This document shows, piece by piece, positions 34,133 through 45,769 of a stretch of DNA of 64,000 bases. The notes below the pieces were generated by a model. The model had not been told where the DNA came from, ran no database searches, and saw nothing but the letters and a program-made list of their open reading frames with translations. Made by a program: the position numbers and the translations under genes. The DNA comes from Clostridiales bacterium SIT11. Its GTDB lineage: Bacteria; Bacillota; Clostridia; Tissierellales; Peptoniphilaceae. Positions within the stretch are counted from its first letter, which is position 1. Each line of letters opens with the position of its first letter. The stretch spans positions 434,001-498,000 of the forward strand of contig CYUK01000003.1 of assembly GCA_001299455.1 (NCBI GenBank), given 5' to 3'.

Positions 34133-34789
34133 TTACCTCTCTGCACCTTTGCTATGGTCTTTCTTGTTTGACTTAACTTTGTCATCTGTCTTAAAGCTTT
34201 TTATTTGCCCTAATATGGACTTTTTATCCTTGCCTTGACTCTTTACTTGTTCTTTTGCTTTTAAGAGCTTAGAAGACAAAATACGAACATTTTTATGTTC
34301 TTTTCCTTTGTTGTCAATGCTTGTTTTTACTTGACCAAATATTTTAACAAAATCTCCTTGTTTTAGGTTATCTAAATCTTTTGTCTTATCTCCATAGGCT
34401 GAACAATTGGTATAAACTTTATTCCCATCGTCATCTTTTGAAACAATTGAAAAGTTGCTTACCTTGAACTTTTCTCCATTAGCATTTTCTCTTTCAAGAT
34501 TTTCTACTTTGCCAGCTATATTACCCACGAGATTTATGAGATCGTCTTTTTCTTCAAGTTCATTGATATTTTCAACAATCTTACCTTGCTCTTTCATATC
34601 ATCAATCATATAGTCAAAGTCATCATTTAATAGACCTGTTGTGTCTTTGATCATAAATAAAACATAGACTTCTTCAAGTGCTTTCTCATCAGTAACGCCC
34701 TTTTCTATACTCACAAGTGCTTTTATAAAATCCTTGTAGTTATTATTCATCATTTCTTCTAAGTTTTCTCTAATATCTTTGTATTCCAT
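34133..34789 (-). CDS. SSB-like OB-fold protein with an N-terminal helical domain
   Basis: 218 residues. The first 90 are helical and acidic with no known motif. Residues about 95-175 resemble a single-strand DNA-binding OB fold (KVSNFSIVSKDDDGNKVYTN, then CSAYGDKTKDL and GDFVKIFGQV) and are clearly related to the shorter protein at 58640-58951. The tail is Lys-rich. It is the last gene of the operon after the helicase and may coat ICE DNA during processing. Confidence 0.7.
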   Translation of the reverse strand: MEYKDIRENLEEMMNNNYKDFIKALVSIEKGVTDEKALEEVYVLFMIKDTTGLLNDDFDYMIDDMKEQGKIVENINELEEKDDLINLVGNIAGKVENLERENANGEKFKVSNFSIVSKDDDGNKVYTNCSAYGDKTKDLDNLKQGDFVKIFGQVKTSIDNKGKEHKNVRILSSKLLKAKEQVKSQGKDKKSILGQIKSFKTDDKVKSNKKDHSKGAER

Positions 34790-34832
34790 AATTTCCTCCT
34801 TGTATTAAATAAGGAGAGCTATTCGCCCTCCT

Positions 34833-36200
34833 CTACCTTTCTTGTCCTTTTTCGTTTTTTTCTTGATTTTTATCTTTTTCTTCCTCTGATTTGAATTTTG
34901 ATATTTGTCCCAATATTGATGGTTTATATTCCCTTGCGTGAAGATTATCCTCTACATCATAAGTCGATTCAAAGTAATCACTATCTTTAAAATCATTGTC
35001 ATACCTATCTGGTATTCCGTCATTGTCAAGATCTTTTGCCAGTGGATCATAGAAGTTTCCGTCATCATCTATTTCTAAGCCTAGAGCTTGTTTCAAATCT
35101 TCTTCATCTACTGATACCATATCATCAAAGCTAGACATCTTTATGGCTTCAGTCATATCTTTAATAGCTTGTGAGTTGGATATACCGTCTTCTACAAAAG
35201 ATTCTGTTCTAATAGCTACATCATCTACAAACTGAGTCCATGTTTTTTCTTCCAAATTTACCTCATATTGAATAGAATGCTTCCCATCTGGTGTTTCTGT
35301 ATAGGCAAGTCCTATATGGCTTAAATCAGGGTATAGTTTGTCAAAGTCTTCATAGCTATTAGATTCTGAAAACTCATAATTAGAATAATCAACTATCGCC
35401 CTCTTTAAATCTTCTAATAGTGGTGATTGGTTTTCTAGTTCTTCTACTTCTCCCATATCTAAAAGTTTATTAATCTCAGCTAGCCTTAGCGTTTTATCCC
35501 TTAACTCATCTGCTTTTTCAAATGGTTTAGTTAATTCTACTTTGGCATTTTCTAAAGATTCTTTATAGTTTTCAAGGTTTTGATTTAACCTTTCAAGTCT
35601 TGAAGGCATTTTTTCAATTGCATTATCAAGCCTTGTTATATTGCCATCAGTAGAGTTTGAAAACTCTCCGAAGTATTCTGCTTTTCCTAGGAGTTTAAAA
35701 TTGTGAGTATTAGTCATAAAGTTATATGAAACTTGTAAGTCTAAATTCCTATATTTACCAATAACCTTACTATCATTTATCTTTACCTTTTTTATTTCTT
35801 CTAATAGCTTCTCTCCAGCCTCTTTCTTATCTAAAATCTTATTTCCACCAAGACTTATTGAAGTGAATTTTATGTCTTCTTCTCCTAATTTCTCAATACT
35901 TGCAATATCTTCCTTGACCGCTTGTATTTCCATCTCAGTTTTTAAAATACTTTGAGGATAAATTTTATTTACCTTATCTTCAAGCTTGTATTTATTAGAC
36001 TTGTAGTTTGCTTCCAGCATTTTTAGCTTTGTAACTTCGTTATCTAAATCCATTTTTTCTTTAATTATAGGATTGCCTGTAGCCAAAGCCTTAATTTCTG
36101 AATAAGATAGACTTGCTTCATCAACATCTTCTGCAACACGCACAGGTGTCTTGCTTGTCATAATTTGGGATATAAATTTCTGCTTATTTTCTATTGTCTG
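34833..36200 (-). CDS. Helicase/methylase gene, exon 2 (C-terminal 455 codons)
   Basis: This reads in frame from CAG at 36200, the first base after the intron: QTIENKQKFISQIMTSKTPV. It is the well-conserved continuation of ICE helicases after FDAYLW. The segment LSYSEIKALATGNPIIKEKM is typical of the family C-terminus, followed by coiled coil and an acidic region with a calcium-site-like DLDNDGIPDRYDND loop. An ATG at 36161 could give a free 442-residue protein if the intron does not splice. It should be read with 38542-44817. Confidence 0.9.
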   Translation of the reverse strand, partial: QTIENKQKFISQIMTSKTPVRVAEDVDEASLSYSEIKALATGNPIIKEKMDLDNEVTKLKMLEANYKSNKYKLEDKVNKIYPQSILKTEMEIQAVKEDIASIEKLGEEDIKFTSISLGGNKILDKKEAGEKLLEEIKKVKINDSKVIGKYRNLDLQVSYNFMTNTHNFKLLGKAEYFGEFSNSTDGNITRLDNAIEKMPSRLERLNQNLENYKESLENAKVELTKPFEKADELRDKTLRLAEINKLLDMGEVEELENQSPLLEDLKRAIVDYSNYEFSESNSYEDFDKLYPDLSHIGLAYTETPDGKHSIQYEVNLEEKTWTQFVDDVAIRTESFVEDGISNSQAIKDMTEAIKMSSFDDMVSVDEEDLKQALGLEIDDDGNFYDPLAKDLDNDGIPDRYDNDFKDSDYFESTYDVEDNLHAREYKPSILGQISKFKSEEEKDKNQEKNEKGQER

Positions 36201-38541
36201 GTCGAGTAGGTCGGGGATATTACTATCCCTTTCCCCTCTAAGAACCGTGCATGAGAGTTTCCCCTCACACGGCTCAAGTTTTTATAAGCCCTAATTAAAG
36301 AGCCAGCGTGTTTTCTTCATTATTTATATGCAATTTTCTATGACACCAAGGGTGTACTAAAGTTTTAAGGGTAATGTTATTTTGAATTGTTTGATGTACT
36401 CTAAAGTCTGTATCAATAGTTATTTTCTCTCCACAAACAGGGCATATTCCATTTTGCGTTTTATACAGTCTATTTATAACTGTACGTCCTTTAAGTTCGT
36501 TTCGTATTTTTAACTCTTCTCTTTCTTCAAAGTATATTTGCCAATTTTCATCAAATGGATTTGCTTCAGCTTGTATCTTGGTAAATCTTTTAATATCAGT
36601 GTCTGTAGCATATTTAAGACGAAGATAGTATTTCTCGCCATTTTCCATTCTGTCGCCAGTTGCTACACTGAAAGTCCAGGTTCTATTTCCAATGGTATGG
36701 AAGTATTTCTTAGCTATCCATTTTCTACCTTTCTTTGGGTGTCTACGAACACACCAGGTCCACAAGCTTTTATACATTTCATAATCAAGTTTTTCAAAGG
36801 CTTTAGATGAAACATTATATTTCTGATAGTTTACCCAACCTATAATTATTGGATTTAATTTTCTAATCAAAATTTCTTGTTTCATTGACGGATTATCTTT
36901 TATGATTCGTCTGATTTTATCGACAATAGCCTTGAAGTTCTTATCAGATGGTTTTGTAAGCAACTTATCTTTATACATCCTAATATTAACTCCAAGAAAA
37001 TCAAAACCGTCATTTATGTGTGTTATGAGTGTCTTTTCCTCTGATAATTCTAAACCTCTTTCAGCTAGAAATTTTACAATGATTGGCTTTACACCATTTT
37101 CAAGCAATTCTGCACTTTCTCCTGTAACAATGAAATCATCTGCATATCTAACAAAATTAACCTTTGGGAAATATGTTTTCTTATTTACTGTTCTTCTATG
37201 GTATTTCTCTTTGATTGCTTTTTCTAGACCATCTAATACCATATTAGAAATAATAGGTGATATTGGCGAGCCTTGGGGACTTCCTGTTTCTGTTGGAAAT
37301 AGTTTTTGTTTTTCTATATATCCACACTCAAGCCAAAGTTTTAATAATTTCTTGTTCATTGGGATATTATTTAATATCCATTCATGACTTATATTATCAA
37401 AACAACCTTTTATATCTCCCTCCAGTACCCATTTTGCAGATTTCTTTTTATTGAGTGATGTAAAACACTGCTCGATAGCATCTTGTGTACATCTTTTTGC
37501 CCTAAATCCATAAGAATTAGGATCAGCAGTAGTTTCTGCTATGGGTTCAAGTGCAAATTTATATAGAGTTTGCATTGCTCTATCTGTCATTGTAGGAATG
37601 CTGAGAGGTCTTTTCTTCCCATTTTTCTTTGGTATATACATTCTTTTAAGAGGCTTAGGTTTATATCCTCTTAAATTTAACTTCTCTATCGCCTTATACT
37701 TTGCCTGTGATGTTAGCCATAATTCACCATCAACACCACTTGTTTTCTTGCCTTGGTTTTCAGTTACCCTCTTAATAGCCAAGGCTTTTGCATAAAATGA
37801 AGTTGTGAGTAAATGTTGTAAAGATTTTACCTTTCCATATTTACTCATTTTCCACGCTTTCACAATACGCATTTGTAGTTTTTTAACATAGCTTTCTGCT
37901 AGATAAAAGTCTATACTTTCCCAGTTTTTAGCTCTGTTAGTAGTAGCACACATTTTACTGTTCATTTGCTTTCTCCTTTCAAAAATTCTACAAGTTCTCT
38001 TGTGATTAAAAACCAAATGGAAGTCTGCACTCTTTCAAGTTAGGGCAAATTTTGAACCCCTATCCATCTCATTACAAGATGGCATTCGCTTTTTCCATTC
38101 TCCTTTACCTGCACCATTATCAGCATTTCTTACGATTTGCCTTGCCTTATGGCAATAGTACAGGCTTACCATGTTTCACTTAATTAACATTGATAACTTA
38201 GGCTCTACCTCTCTGCCGGTAGTCTTTTTGTCCGTGTAATCTCACTATGGAAAGGATTATCCGACTACACACCATTTTGGTTCAGGCTTATCAGCAACTT
38301 TAGCCTGTTCGCCTTAACGACATTTATCAGTAGTTCACATATGTTAGCCATATTATCAAGCCTCGCTCCCTAACCACTTTGTTGCTAGTAGTTTCGGTAT
38401 TACCTCACGGTTTTACCTCAAGTAGGGCTACTTTAATATCGGCTTACCACACCTAAGTGCAGTCTATACTCGGCTCAACTAACGGAATAGTTGGTTTGGT
38501 CATTTTGCCAAACAGTTAAATTAAGCGACTTCATGTCGCAC
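36201..38541 (-). mobile_element. Group II intron, apparently complete
   Basis: The minus strand begins GTGCGAC at 38541, the consensus group II 5' end, directly after a TGG codon. Domain V is a 34-base hairpin at 36242-36275 (GAGCCGTG through CACGGTTC with a GAAA loop). Domain VI follows, ending CTCGAC at 36201. The 2341-base unit holds a reverse transcriptase gene in domain IV. About 525 bases of ribozyme domains I-III precede that gene. The domain V sequence and protein type suggest the chloroplast-like bacterial class (tentative). Confidence 0.93.
36295..37965 (-). CDS. Group II intron reverse transcriptase/maturase with HNH endonuclease
   Basis: 556 residues from ATG 37965, which has AAAGGAG upstream; the frame stays open 17 codons further but lacks a site. 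It has an RT N-terminal domain (KTSGVDGELW), RT fingers-palm with catalytic NFVRYADDFIVTG near residue 270, a maturase X domain (about 390-470) and a C-terminal zinc/HNH endonuclease (CPVCGEK, later HPWCHRKLH). All parts look intact, so the intron should splice and retrohome. The target is the conserved helicase gene. Confidence 0.96.
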   Translation of the reverse strand: MNSKMCATTNRAKNWESIDFYLAESYVKKLQMRIVKAWKMSKYGKVKSLQHLLTTSFYAKALAIKRVTENQGKKTSGVDGELWLTSQAKYKAIEKLNLRGYKPKPLKRMYIPKKNGKKRPLSIPTMTDRAMQTLYKFALEPIAETTADPNSYGFRAKRCTQDAIEQCFTSLNKKKSAKWVLEGDIKGCFDNISHEWILNNIPMNKKLLKLWLECGYIEKQKLFPTETGSPQGSPISPIISNMVLDGLEKAIKEKYHRRTVNKKTYFPKVNFVRYADDFIVTGESAELLENGVKPIIVKFLAERGLELSEEKTLITHINDGFDFLGVNIRMYKDKLLTKPSDKNFKAIVDKIRRIIKDNPSMKQEILIRKLNPIIIGWVNYQKYNVSSKAFEKLDYEMYKSLWTWCVRRHPKKGRKWIAKKYFHTIGNRTWTFSVATGDRMENGEKYYLRLKYATDTDIKRFTKIQAEANPFDENWQIYFEEREELKIRNELKGRTVINRLYKTQNGICPVCGEKITIDTDFRVHQTIQNNITLKTLVHPWCHRKLHINNEENTLAL

Positions 38542-41500
38542 CCACAAATAAGCATCAAAGGTATTCTCTGTTACATATCTAAAGATATTTACCTTATCAT
38601 TTTCATTGCCTTGACGAACAATTCTACCACTTCTTTGCTCTAGGTCAGACGGTCTCCAAGGGACGTCTAAATCGTGTAAGGCTATTAGTTTGTTTTGTAC
38701 ATTAGTACCTGCACCCATTTTTTGAGTAGAGCCTAATAATACTCTTACTTCTCCCCTTCTTACCTTAGAGAACAATTCATCTTTTTGTTTGTCTGTATCT
38801 GCTTCGTGGATAAAGGCTATTTCTTCTTTAGGTATTCCCATATTCACTAGCTTATTTCTAATATCATCATAGATATTAAATTCTCCATCTCCTTTTGGTG
38901 TAGACATATCTGAAAATACTAATTGAGTTGATGAATTTTCTTTTGTCTTATCCCAGATACTAAAGACGTTTTTAACGCATACATTTACCTTTGAATTAGG
39001 ATCATCTGGAAGTAGTGGATTTATTAATCTTTGATCTAGAGCAAGTTTCTTACCATCATTTGTAATCTTTAACATATTATCTTCTGTTGGTTCGACTTGG
39101 TTATTTCTAACTGCATCAGCTCTTTCTGAAATAGCTTCTAATATTTCTTTTTGTTCCTCAGTAGGTTTTGTTTTAATAACTTCAAAATTTGCTTCTGGTA
39201 CTGGCAAATTTAACATATCTGATGTCTTTATATCTGCTACTTCTTTAAACATAGACATCAGCTCTGGCAAGTTATAAAACTTTGAAAATCTTATCTTTTG
39301 CCTATATCCAGTGCCTTCTGGAGATAATTCAAAGGTGTTTTCTGTTTCTCCAAAAGTAGAAGCCCAGGCATCAAAATGTTCTAATCCTCTTGCCTTTAAA
39401 TCGTCATATTGAAGGTATCTTTGCATGGTATAAAGCTCTGTCATTGAATTTGATATTGGTGTACCAGTAGCAAATACAACGCCCTTTCCATCTGTCATTT
39501 CGTCCATATACCTACATTTCATATACATATCTGAAGACTTAAAGGCTTCACTTTGACCGATACCCGCAACATTTCTCATCTTGGTATGCAAGAATAAGTT
39601 TTTGTAATTATGAGCTTCGTCTATAAATAACTTATCTACTCCTAGTTCTTCAAAGGTTATTACATCATCTTTTTTAAAGTCATCATTTAGTTTTTCAAGT
39701 CTTACCAAAAGTTTCTTCTTTGTCTTTTCCAGTTGTTTTACTGTGAAATTTTCTCCTCTATTTCTTTTATTCTCGTCAATAAAGGAAACTATATCATCTA
39801 TTTGGTCTTGTATATGCCTTACCTGATATTCCTTAGACATTGGTATTTTCTCAAATTGAGAGTGTCCTATGATGACTGCATCATATTCTCCCGTTGCAAT
39901 CCTACCAATAAATCTTTTCCTATTTTTAGGTTGGAAGTCTTTTTTATCAGCCACCATAATATTTGCTGACGGATATAATTGCATAAACTCTCTACCAATT
40001 TGAGTGGTTAGATGGTTAGGAACTACAAATAATGATTTACTTGCAAGTCCTAACTTTTTAGATTCCATAGCAGAAGCTACCATTTCAAAAGTTTTTCCTG
40101 CTCCTACTACATTAGCAAGTAGTGTATTTCCTCCATAAAGAGTCCTTGCTATGGCATTTTTCTGATGTTCTCGAAGTCTGATTTCAGTATTCATTCCATC
40201 AAAAGTTAAGTTAGAACCATCAAATTCTCTATTTCTAATTGAATTGAATTTTTCATTATAAATCTTCTCTAGCCTATATCTTCTATCAGGATCTTCAAAT
40301 ATCCAGTTCTTAAATTCCTCTTTAATCAATTCCTGCTTTTGACTTGCAAGCATAGTTTCTTTTTTGTTTAATACTGAAGTCTTAGAACCATCATCATTTA
40401 TTACTTGGTCAAATACCTTTGTATCTTTTAGATTAAGAGCATTTTCAATTAGCTTATAGGCATTTACTCTACTTGTACCATAAGTCATGTTAGCAAGGTC
40501 ATTAGTTGAGTCAACACTTTTACCTTCAATGTTCCATTCACTTGTATGTGGTGAGAACCTAACATTTATATTCCACCTATCATAACCAGGTGTTTTTAAA
40601 AGATTAAAAGTAAAGTCTTCTATATCTTTTTGAGGTATCCATGTTGCTCCTAGTCTTACATTTATATCAGAAGCAGTGAGTTCTTCAGGCATAACTTCTT
40701 GTAATTTTTCTTTTTGATATTTGAGTTTGCCTAACTCGTTTAATAATGTGTCTTTCTTTTCAGAAGGTGCTAAATCTATTACATTTTCGATTTCTCCGAT
40801 ATATGAATTTAGGTATCCAATTTTTTCTCTAATATTGCCACTTAGATATTCATCAGCTGATACATATGAAAAATGAAATGGATCGTCATTGTTAAAGTTT
40901 TCAAAGGGCATTCTGTTATTTATTAGGTCTGTATCATTAATATCTAAAAATATCTCGCCCTCAAGCTCACCAATTAATGTGTCCCTATCTTTATTAGTAA
41001 TAGATTCCATATATTCAAAATCTACATATCCTTTTTGTGAAACTGATAAGACTAAGGCTTCAAGGGAAGTATCTACATGATCTACTACCTTTGCCTTTGT
41101 GATTGTTCTTTTTGAAAATATATCACTCTTAGCTTTGAAATTATCCTCATCATCAAGTATTTCTATTGATGAAACTAAAGGAAAGTTTGAGTCTTCCTTT
41201 AAGGCTCTAGTGTTTGATAAGGAGTTAATAAAGCCATGTTTCTTTGAAAAGTTATCATAGACTTTATTTAACTTTGCTTGTGACTCTTTTATTTCCTCGT
41301 CAGAAAAATCATCCTTTTGCTTTTCTATTACATCTTTCAAAGCGTTCATTACATCAAGATAATCTTTTATCTTTTCTTTATTTTTATCTGACATATTCTG
41401 CTTAATTAAGACTGAGTTTTCTCTTAGGTAGACTTCTTCATCAATGATGGTATAGGAAAAATTCTTAACATCATCTGTCGCTGGTAGACTTAATTCTTCA

Positions 41501-44500
41501 TCTTCCAATAGTTCGACCTCTTCATATTTTGAATTTGAAGATATTTCCTTACTTGCAAGATCCATTAAATCTTTTAGATTTTCGTCTTCTTTTGCATCAC
41601 AAGTGATAGTATTGCCAAATCTTCCAGATACTTCTTTCATATCCCCTAGTACCATTTGAGGATTATCTACGAAATATTTGTTGTAAGTCAAACCCTTTTT
41701 ATCAGTTGCTAGATGAATCCAATCGTCATCTCTTTCTATAACTGAATCTCTCTTTTTCAAGAAAATAATATCTGAAGTAACTTCTGTGCCAGCAAGTCCT
41801 TTAAATGTTGTATTAGGAAGCCTCATAGCTCCTAAAAACTCACATCTTGCATTAATATATTTTCTAACAGATTCATCTTTTTTATCCATAGTTCCAGATG
41901 ATGTTATGAAGGCAATAATTCCTCCATTCCTAACCTTATCTATTGACTTTGCAAAAAAATAATCGTGAATCAGAAAGTTATTTCTGTTATATTCACGATC
42001 ATTAACTTTAAAATCTCCAAAGGGAACATTTCCTATAACTAAATCGAAAAAGTTATTTGAGAAGTTTGTTTCTTCAAAGCCTTTAATTTGAATATTGGCT
42101 TCAGGATAAAGCTCTCTTGCTATTCTTCCGCTTAGACTATCTTTTTCTACTCCATAAACTTTAGAGCTTTGCATTTCACTTGGCATATTACCAATAAAAT
42201 TACCGACCCCTGCAGACGGTTCAAGGATATTCCCAGTCTTAAATCCCATATCTGTTAGGGTTTTATATATTCCATCCATTACCTCTCTAGGTGTATAAAA
42301 CGATGTTAAAGTAGACTCTTTAGCATTTAAATACTCTTCATTTGTTAGATTTTCCTTTAAAATATTCCTTGCTTCAAGCCATTGACCTCCCTTTTCTTCA
42401 TCAAAGACATCGGCAAGACCACCCCAACCTAAATAATCAGCAAGATAAGCTTGTTCATATTCTTTTGGACTCCTATTTTCATTTTCAAGTCTTTTGAGCA
42501 TTTTAATAGCTTTGATATTTTTATCTAGCTTTTCTGATGGTGTTAGGTATTCTGAGTAGATATGATTTTTTAAGTCATAATTTCTAGCAAAACTTAGTCT
42601 TTCCTTATTAGGTTCATAGCCTAGATTCTTTAAATCTTCTTTTCCCCTCAATAAGTTTTCGGCTGCTTCCCTAGGCACATTGTATCTATCCATCATTTGG
42701 TCAATTTCTGGATTGTAGTTATCTATAAAGCTTTCTTGCTCTACTTGTCTTTCAATTTGTTTTTCATACTCAGATAACTTATATATCTCATAATTTCCAC
42801 TATCTAAAAGGTCATCAATCTTTCTACTTTCTTCAAATGTTTCACCCTTATATAAGGGGATTTCTTCCCCATTAACTTCTACTTTAGTTCCTGTTTCAAT
42901 TAAGTTAATTCCATCAAAGATATTCTCATCTTCTAAAATAAATTCCTTACCAACCTTTACTGCTAGTTTTTCTGATGTTTGACTTAGATTTTCAAAGATT
43001 TCTTCAAGGTATGAATCGTTTCTATATGGAATTACTTCCGAACCCCTAATCATACCTCCCATATATTCCATATTATCTCTAATGGTTACAGTTTTAAGTC
43101 CTCCACTTAGTTCATCAAAATCTGTAATGGTAAAGTCCTTATCTTTATATCTAACCTGATCGCCTATCTTAAATTTAGGTTCTATCTTTTCCTTTACTTC
43201 TTCTTGTAAAGATTTTTCCTCGCTTATTGCAATTTGCTCTTCTAAATATGAAAATTCACGCTCATTTACTTCTTCACCGTCACCAAGGTCAATCCTATAA
43301 TGCTCGACAACTTCGCCATCTACATAGTGGTCAAAATAGAATTTGAAATATCCGATATAATAATCAGTCATTTCTCCAAATTCATTTTCTCCAATAGTTT
43401 GATTATGGTCTTTAACATCAATATCCTTTTGTCTTAGGACATTTATTAATTCTTTGGTTACTATCTGCCCACTATAATCGGGAACTAATTCGTGGTTTTC
43501 ATTAAATTCTACAATCCAGTAATCTTTTCTATTTTCAATGTTTTTGCCATTAAAAAAAGAAGCTTCATCAGCTTCCTTTTCTTGACTTATTTCATTTTCT
43601 AAGCTTCCACGTATTCCTTGATTGCCATTTTCTTCACTGTTGCCATCAAGTTGTTCATCTGTCCTTGGTATTCCTCTGGATTCTCTCTCATAATCTTCTC
43701 TGTCAATCCTTGTGCTTTCATCATCTTGACTTTTTCTCTCTTGATAAAGTCCACTGCCTGATTCTGAATTTCCTTCAGATGGTTCAAAAGTGTTTTCTCC
43801 TCGTACATTTCCTGAAGTTTCTTCCAGTTCTCCATGTCCTCGCTCCCTACCAGGTAAGACAGTCTTAGAACTGCGTATGTTGGATTCGGAAATCTCTCCA
43901 TAAATTCCAGATCCTTCTCCATCATGTCCAAGGTTTTCTCCTCGATCTTCATCGCTATTTCCTCTGTCGCTTCCATCTGTGAAAACTCGTCCATCTCTAC
44001 TTCTTGACCTATCATCTCGTCTATATAAATCATCTTGACCTCCTTTATCTTCATTTATATTTTCTATATCTCTATTATAGTCGGCAGCGACCCTTTCTGT
44101 CAGCAGCCTAGCTCGATCCATTTCCTTAGATTTTTCTATTGTTTTATCTATAATATCTTCGCTAACCCTTGATATTACAAGACCTATCTGCTCTAAAGAA
44201 ATTGTATTAATCCTAGAAAAATTATTTTTTAAATTTTCCATATCCATAGGATAGACTGTATTAAACCTATTAGCTACCGCATAAGATATTGAGTCTCTCA
44301 TAAACTTTTCAAAGCTAAGTCTATCCTCTATATCTATCCTCAAATCAGCAAGAGCCAAATTAATATATTCATCTCCATAAATTCTACTTAAAGAAAATAT
44401 ATTTTCATTGAGTGAATCACTAGCTTCAAATGAAGAAGCATTTATTATTTCTTTTAAAGTCTCGTTATGGTTTTCGTGATCAAACTGCCATAAGCTAACC

Positions 44501-44817
44501 TCATTGATATTCCTATCCATTGATGTGGTCTGACTAATATCGAAAACATATGAAATTCTTTGATTTACATCACTTCCAACTAAAATTGGAATACCCTTTT
44601 GACCTCTCATAACAACTCGACCAAAATATTTTTTCCACATATCAAAAGTCGCACAAGCTCTAGCTTCAGGTTCTTTGTTATATATACTTAGTTGGCTAGA
44701 AAAATCATATTTTTGATTGTTACCTATAACTTTTAAGAGCTTTAAATATTCTTTTTCATCTTGTAACACCTCATACTTTATTGCTTCTTGTATATTCTTA
44801 AAATCATTTACTTGCAT
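38542..44817 (-). CDS. Giant ICE DNA methylase/SNF2-type helicase, exon 1
   Basis: The 2092 codons up to TGG at 38542 form exon 1; joined with 36200-34833 they give about 2547 residues. Order: an N-terminal ArdC-like segment ([14 protein letters not shown] near 65-80); a polar, Gly/Arg/Ser-rich linker (about 260-430); LPD-type domains; an N6-adenine methylase with [12 protein letters not shown] near 867 and GNVPFGDF near 930; a helicase with Walker [12 protein letters not shown] near 1572, DEAH box [11 protein letters not shown] near 1733 and motif VI region [14 protein letters not shown] near the end. Such proteins are hallmarks of Tn1549/CTn elements and are thought to protect and unwind element DNA. 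Without splicing, seven intron codons and a stop truncate it before its conserved C-terminus. Confidence 0.93.
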
Positions 44818-45769
44818 TTCCTACCTCCGTTCTATGAATTTCTTTTATAATAGCCATTAAAACATCAACCACAATAGAATTGCCGGCCTGCTTATATAGC
44901 TTGCTTGAAGTACAATTTTTTCTTCTTGGATGTGCTTCTTCTAGTTTGTTAATATCAATGTCATCAAAACCCATGAGTCTTAAACATTCTCTTTCTGTTA
45001 AATACCTATATTTACCATTTCCAATATCTATTATTCCTGAATTAGGAACTCTCATCTGTTTTGTAGAAATAGTATAAGAAAAAGCTTTAATCACTTTTAA
45101 TCGCCCTCTAAAACTGTTATCTATGCCTTTATTTAAAAATTTCAGCATATAAGGTTGGGTCATTGTATAAAGTTCACTTACATTCTTTTCTAAAAATTCA
45201 CTTAGTGGTCTTGTTTCTTTCCTCTCCAATTTATTAAAAGAAAAGTTATTTGATCCGAGATATGAAACAACAAATATCCTTTCTCTTTTTTGAGGTATCC
45301 CAAAGTCCATTGCATTTAAGATTTCATATTTGCTTTCATATCCAAGGTTTTCTAACTCTTTTAGATAAATAAAAAAGGAGTCCCTCATATTTCTATCAAG
45401 GACTCCCTTTACATTTTCCCAAATTATCCATTTAGGTTTTTCTTTCATTTCTTTAATTATTCTAATTGTTTCAAATAGTAAGCTTGATCTAGTTCCTGAA
45501 TTCTTTGCTCCTCCCTGCTTTTTTCCAATTCTTGAAAAATCTTGGCAAGGACTTCCATGCATAATTAAGTCTATATTTTCATTAGGTGCTTTATATCCTA
45601 CTACTGATTTTGGCTTATAACTTTCTCCGAAAAGAGCGTTGTATGATTTAACACAAGCCTTATCTATTTCTACATAATCAACTACTTCATAAGGTATCTT
45701 TAAATTAATAAAAGCCTTTCTAATAGCACCTATGCCACCGAAAAGCTCTAATATTTTTACCTTATTCAT
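44804..45769 (-). CDS. DNA cytosine-5 methyltransferase
   Basis: 321 residues with the C5 motifs in order: motif [14 protein letters not shown], motif IV with catalytic Cys in [12 protein letters not shown], motif VI ENVKGVL, motif VIII region, motif [12 protein letters not shown] and [10 protein letters not shown]. No restriction enzyme gene is beside it, so it is probably a solitary methylase shielding the element from host restriction. It overlaps topB by 8 bases and the helicase by 14 bases. Confidence 0.95.
   Translation of the reverse strand: MNKVKILELFGGIGAIRKAFINLKIPYEVVDYVEIDKACVKSYNALFGESYKPKSVVGYKAPNENIDLIMHGSPCQDFSRIGKKQGGAKNSGTRSSLLFETIRIIKEMKEKPKWIIWENVKGVLDRNMRDSFFIYLKELENLGYESKYEILNAMDFGIPQKRERIFVVSYLGSNNFSFNKLERKETRPLSEFLEKNVSELYTMTQPYMLKFLNKGIDNSFRGRLKVIKAFSYTISTKQMRVPNSGIIDIGNGKYRYLTERECLRLMGFDDIDINKLEEAHPRRKNCTSSKLYKQAGNSIVVDVLMAIIKEIHRTEVGNASK

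Noticed and set aside
43599-44054. A 151-codon second frame within the helicase linker region.
   Set aside because: It lies on the same strand wholly inside the Gly/Arg/Ser-rich linker of the helicase gene; it is a composition shadow without a ribosome site.
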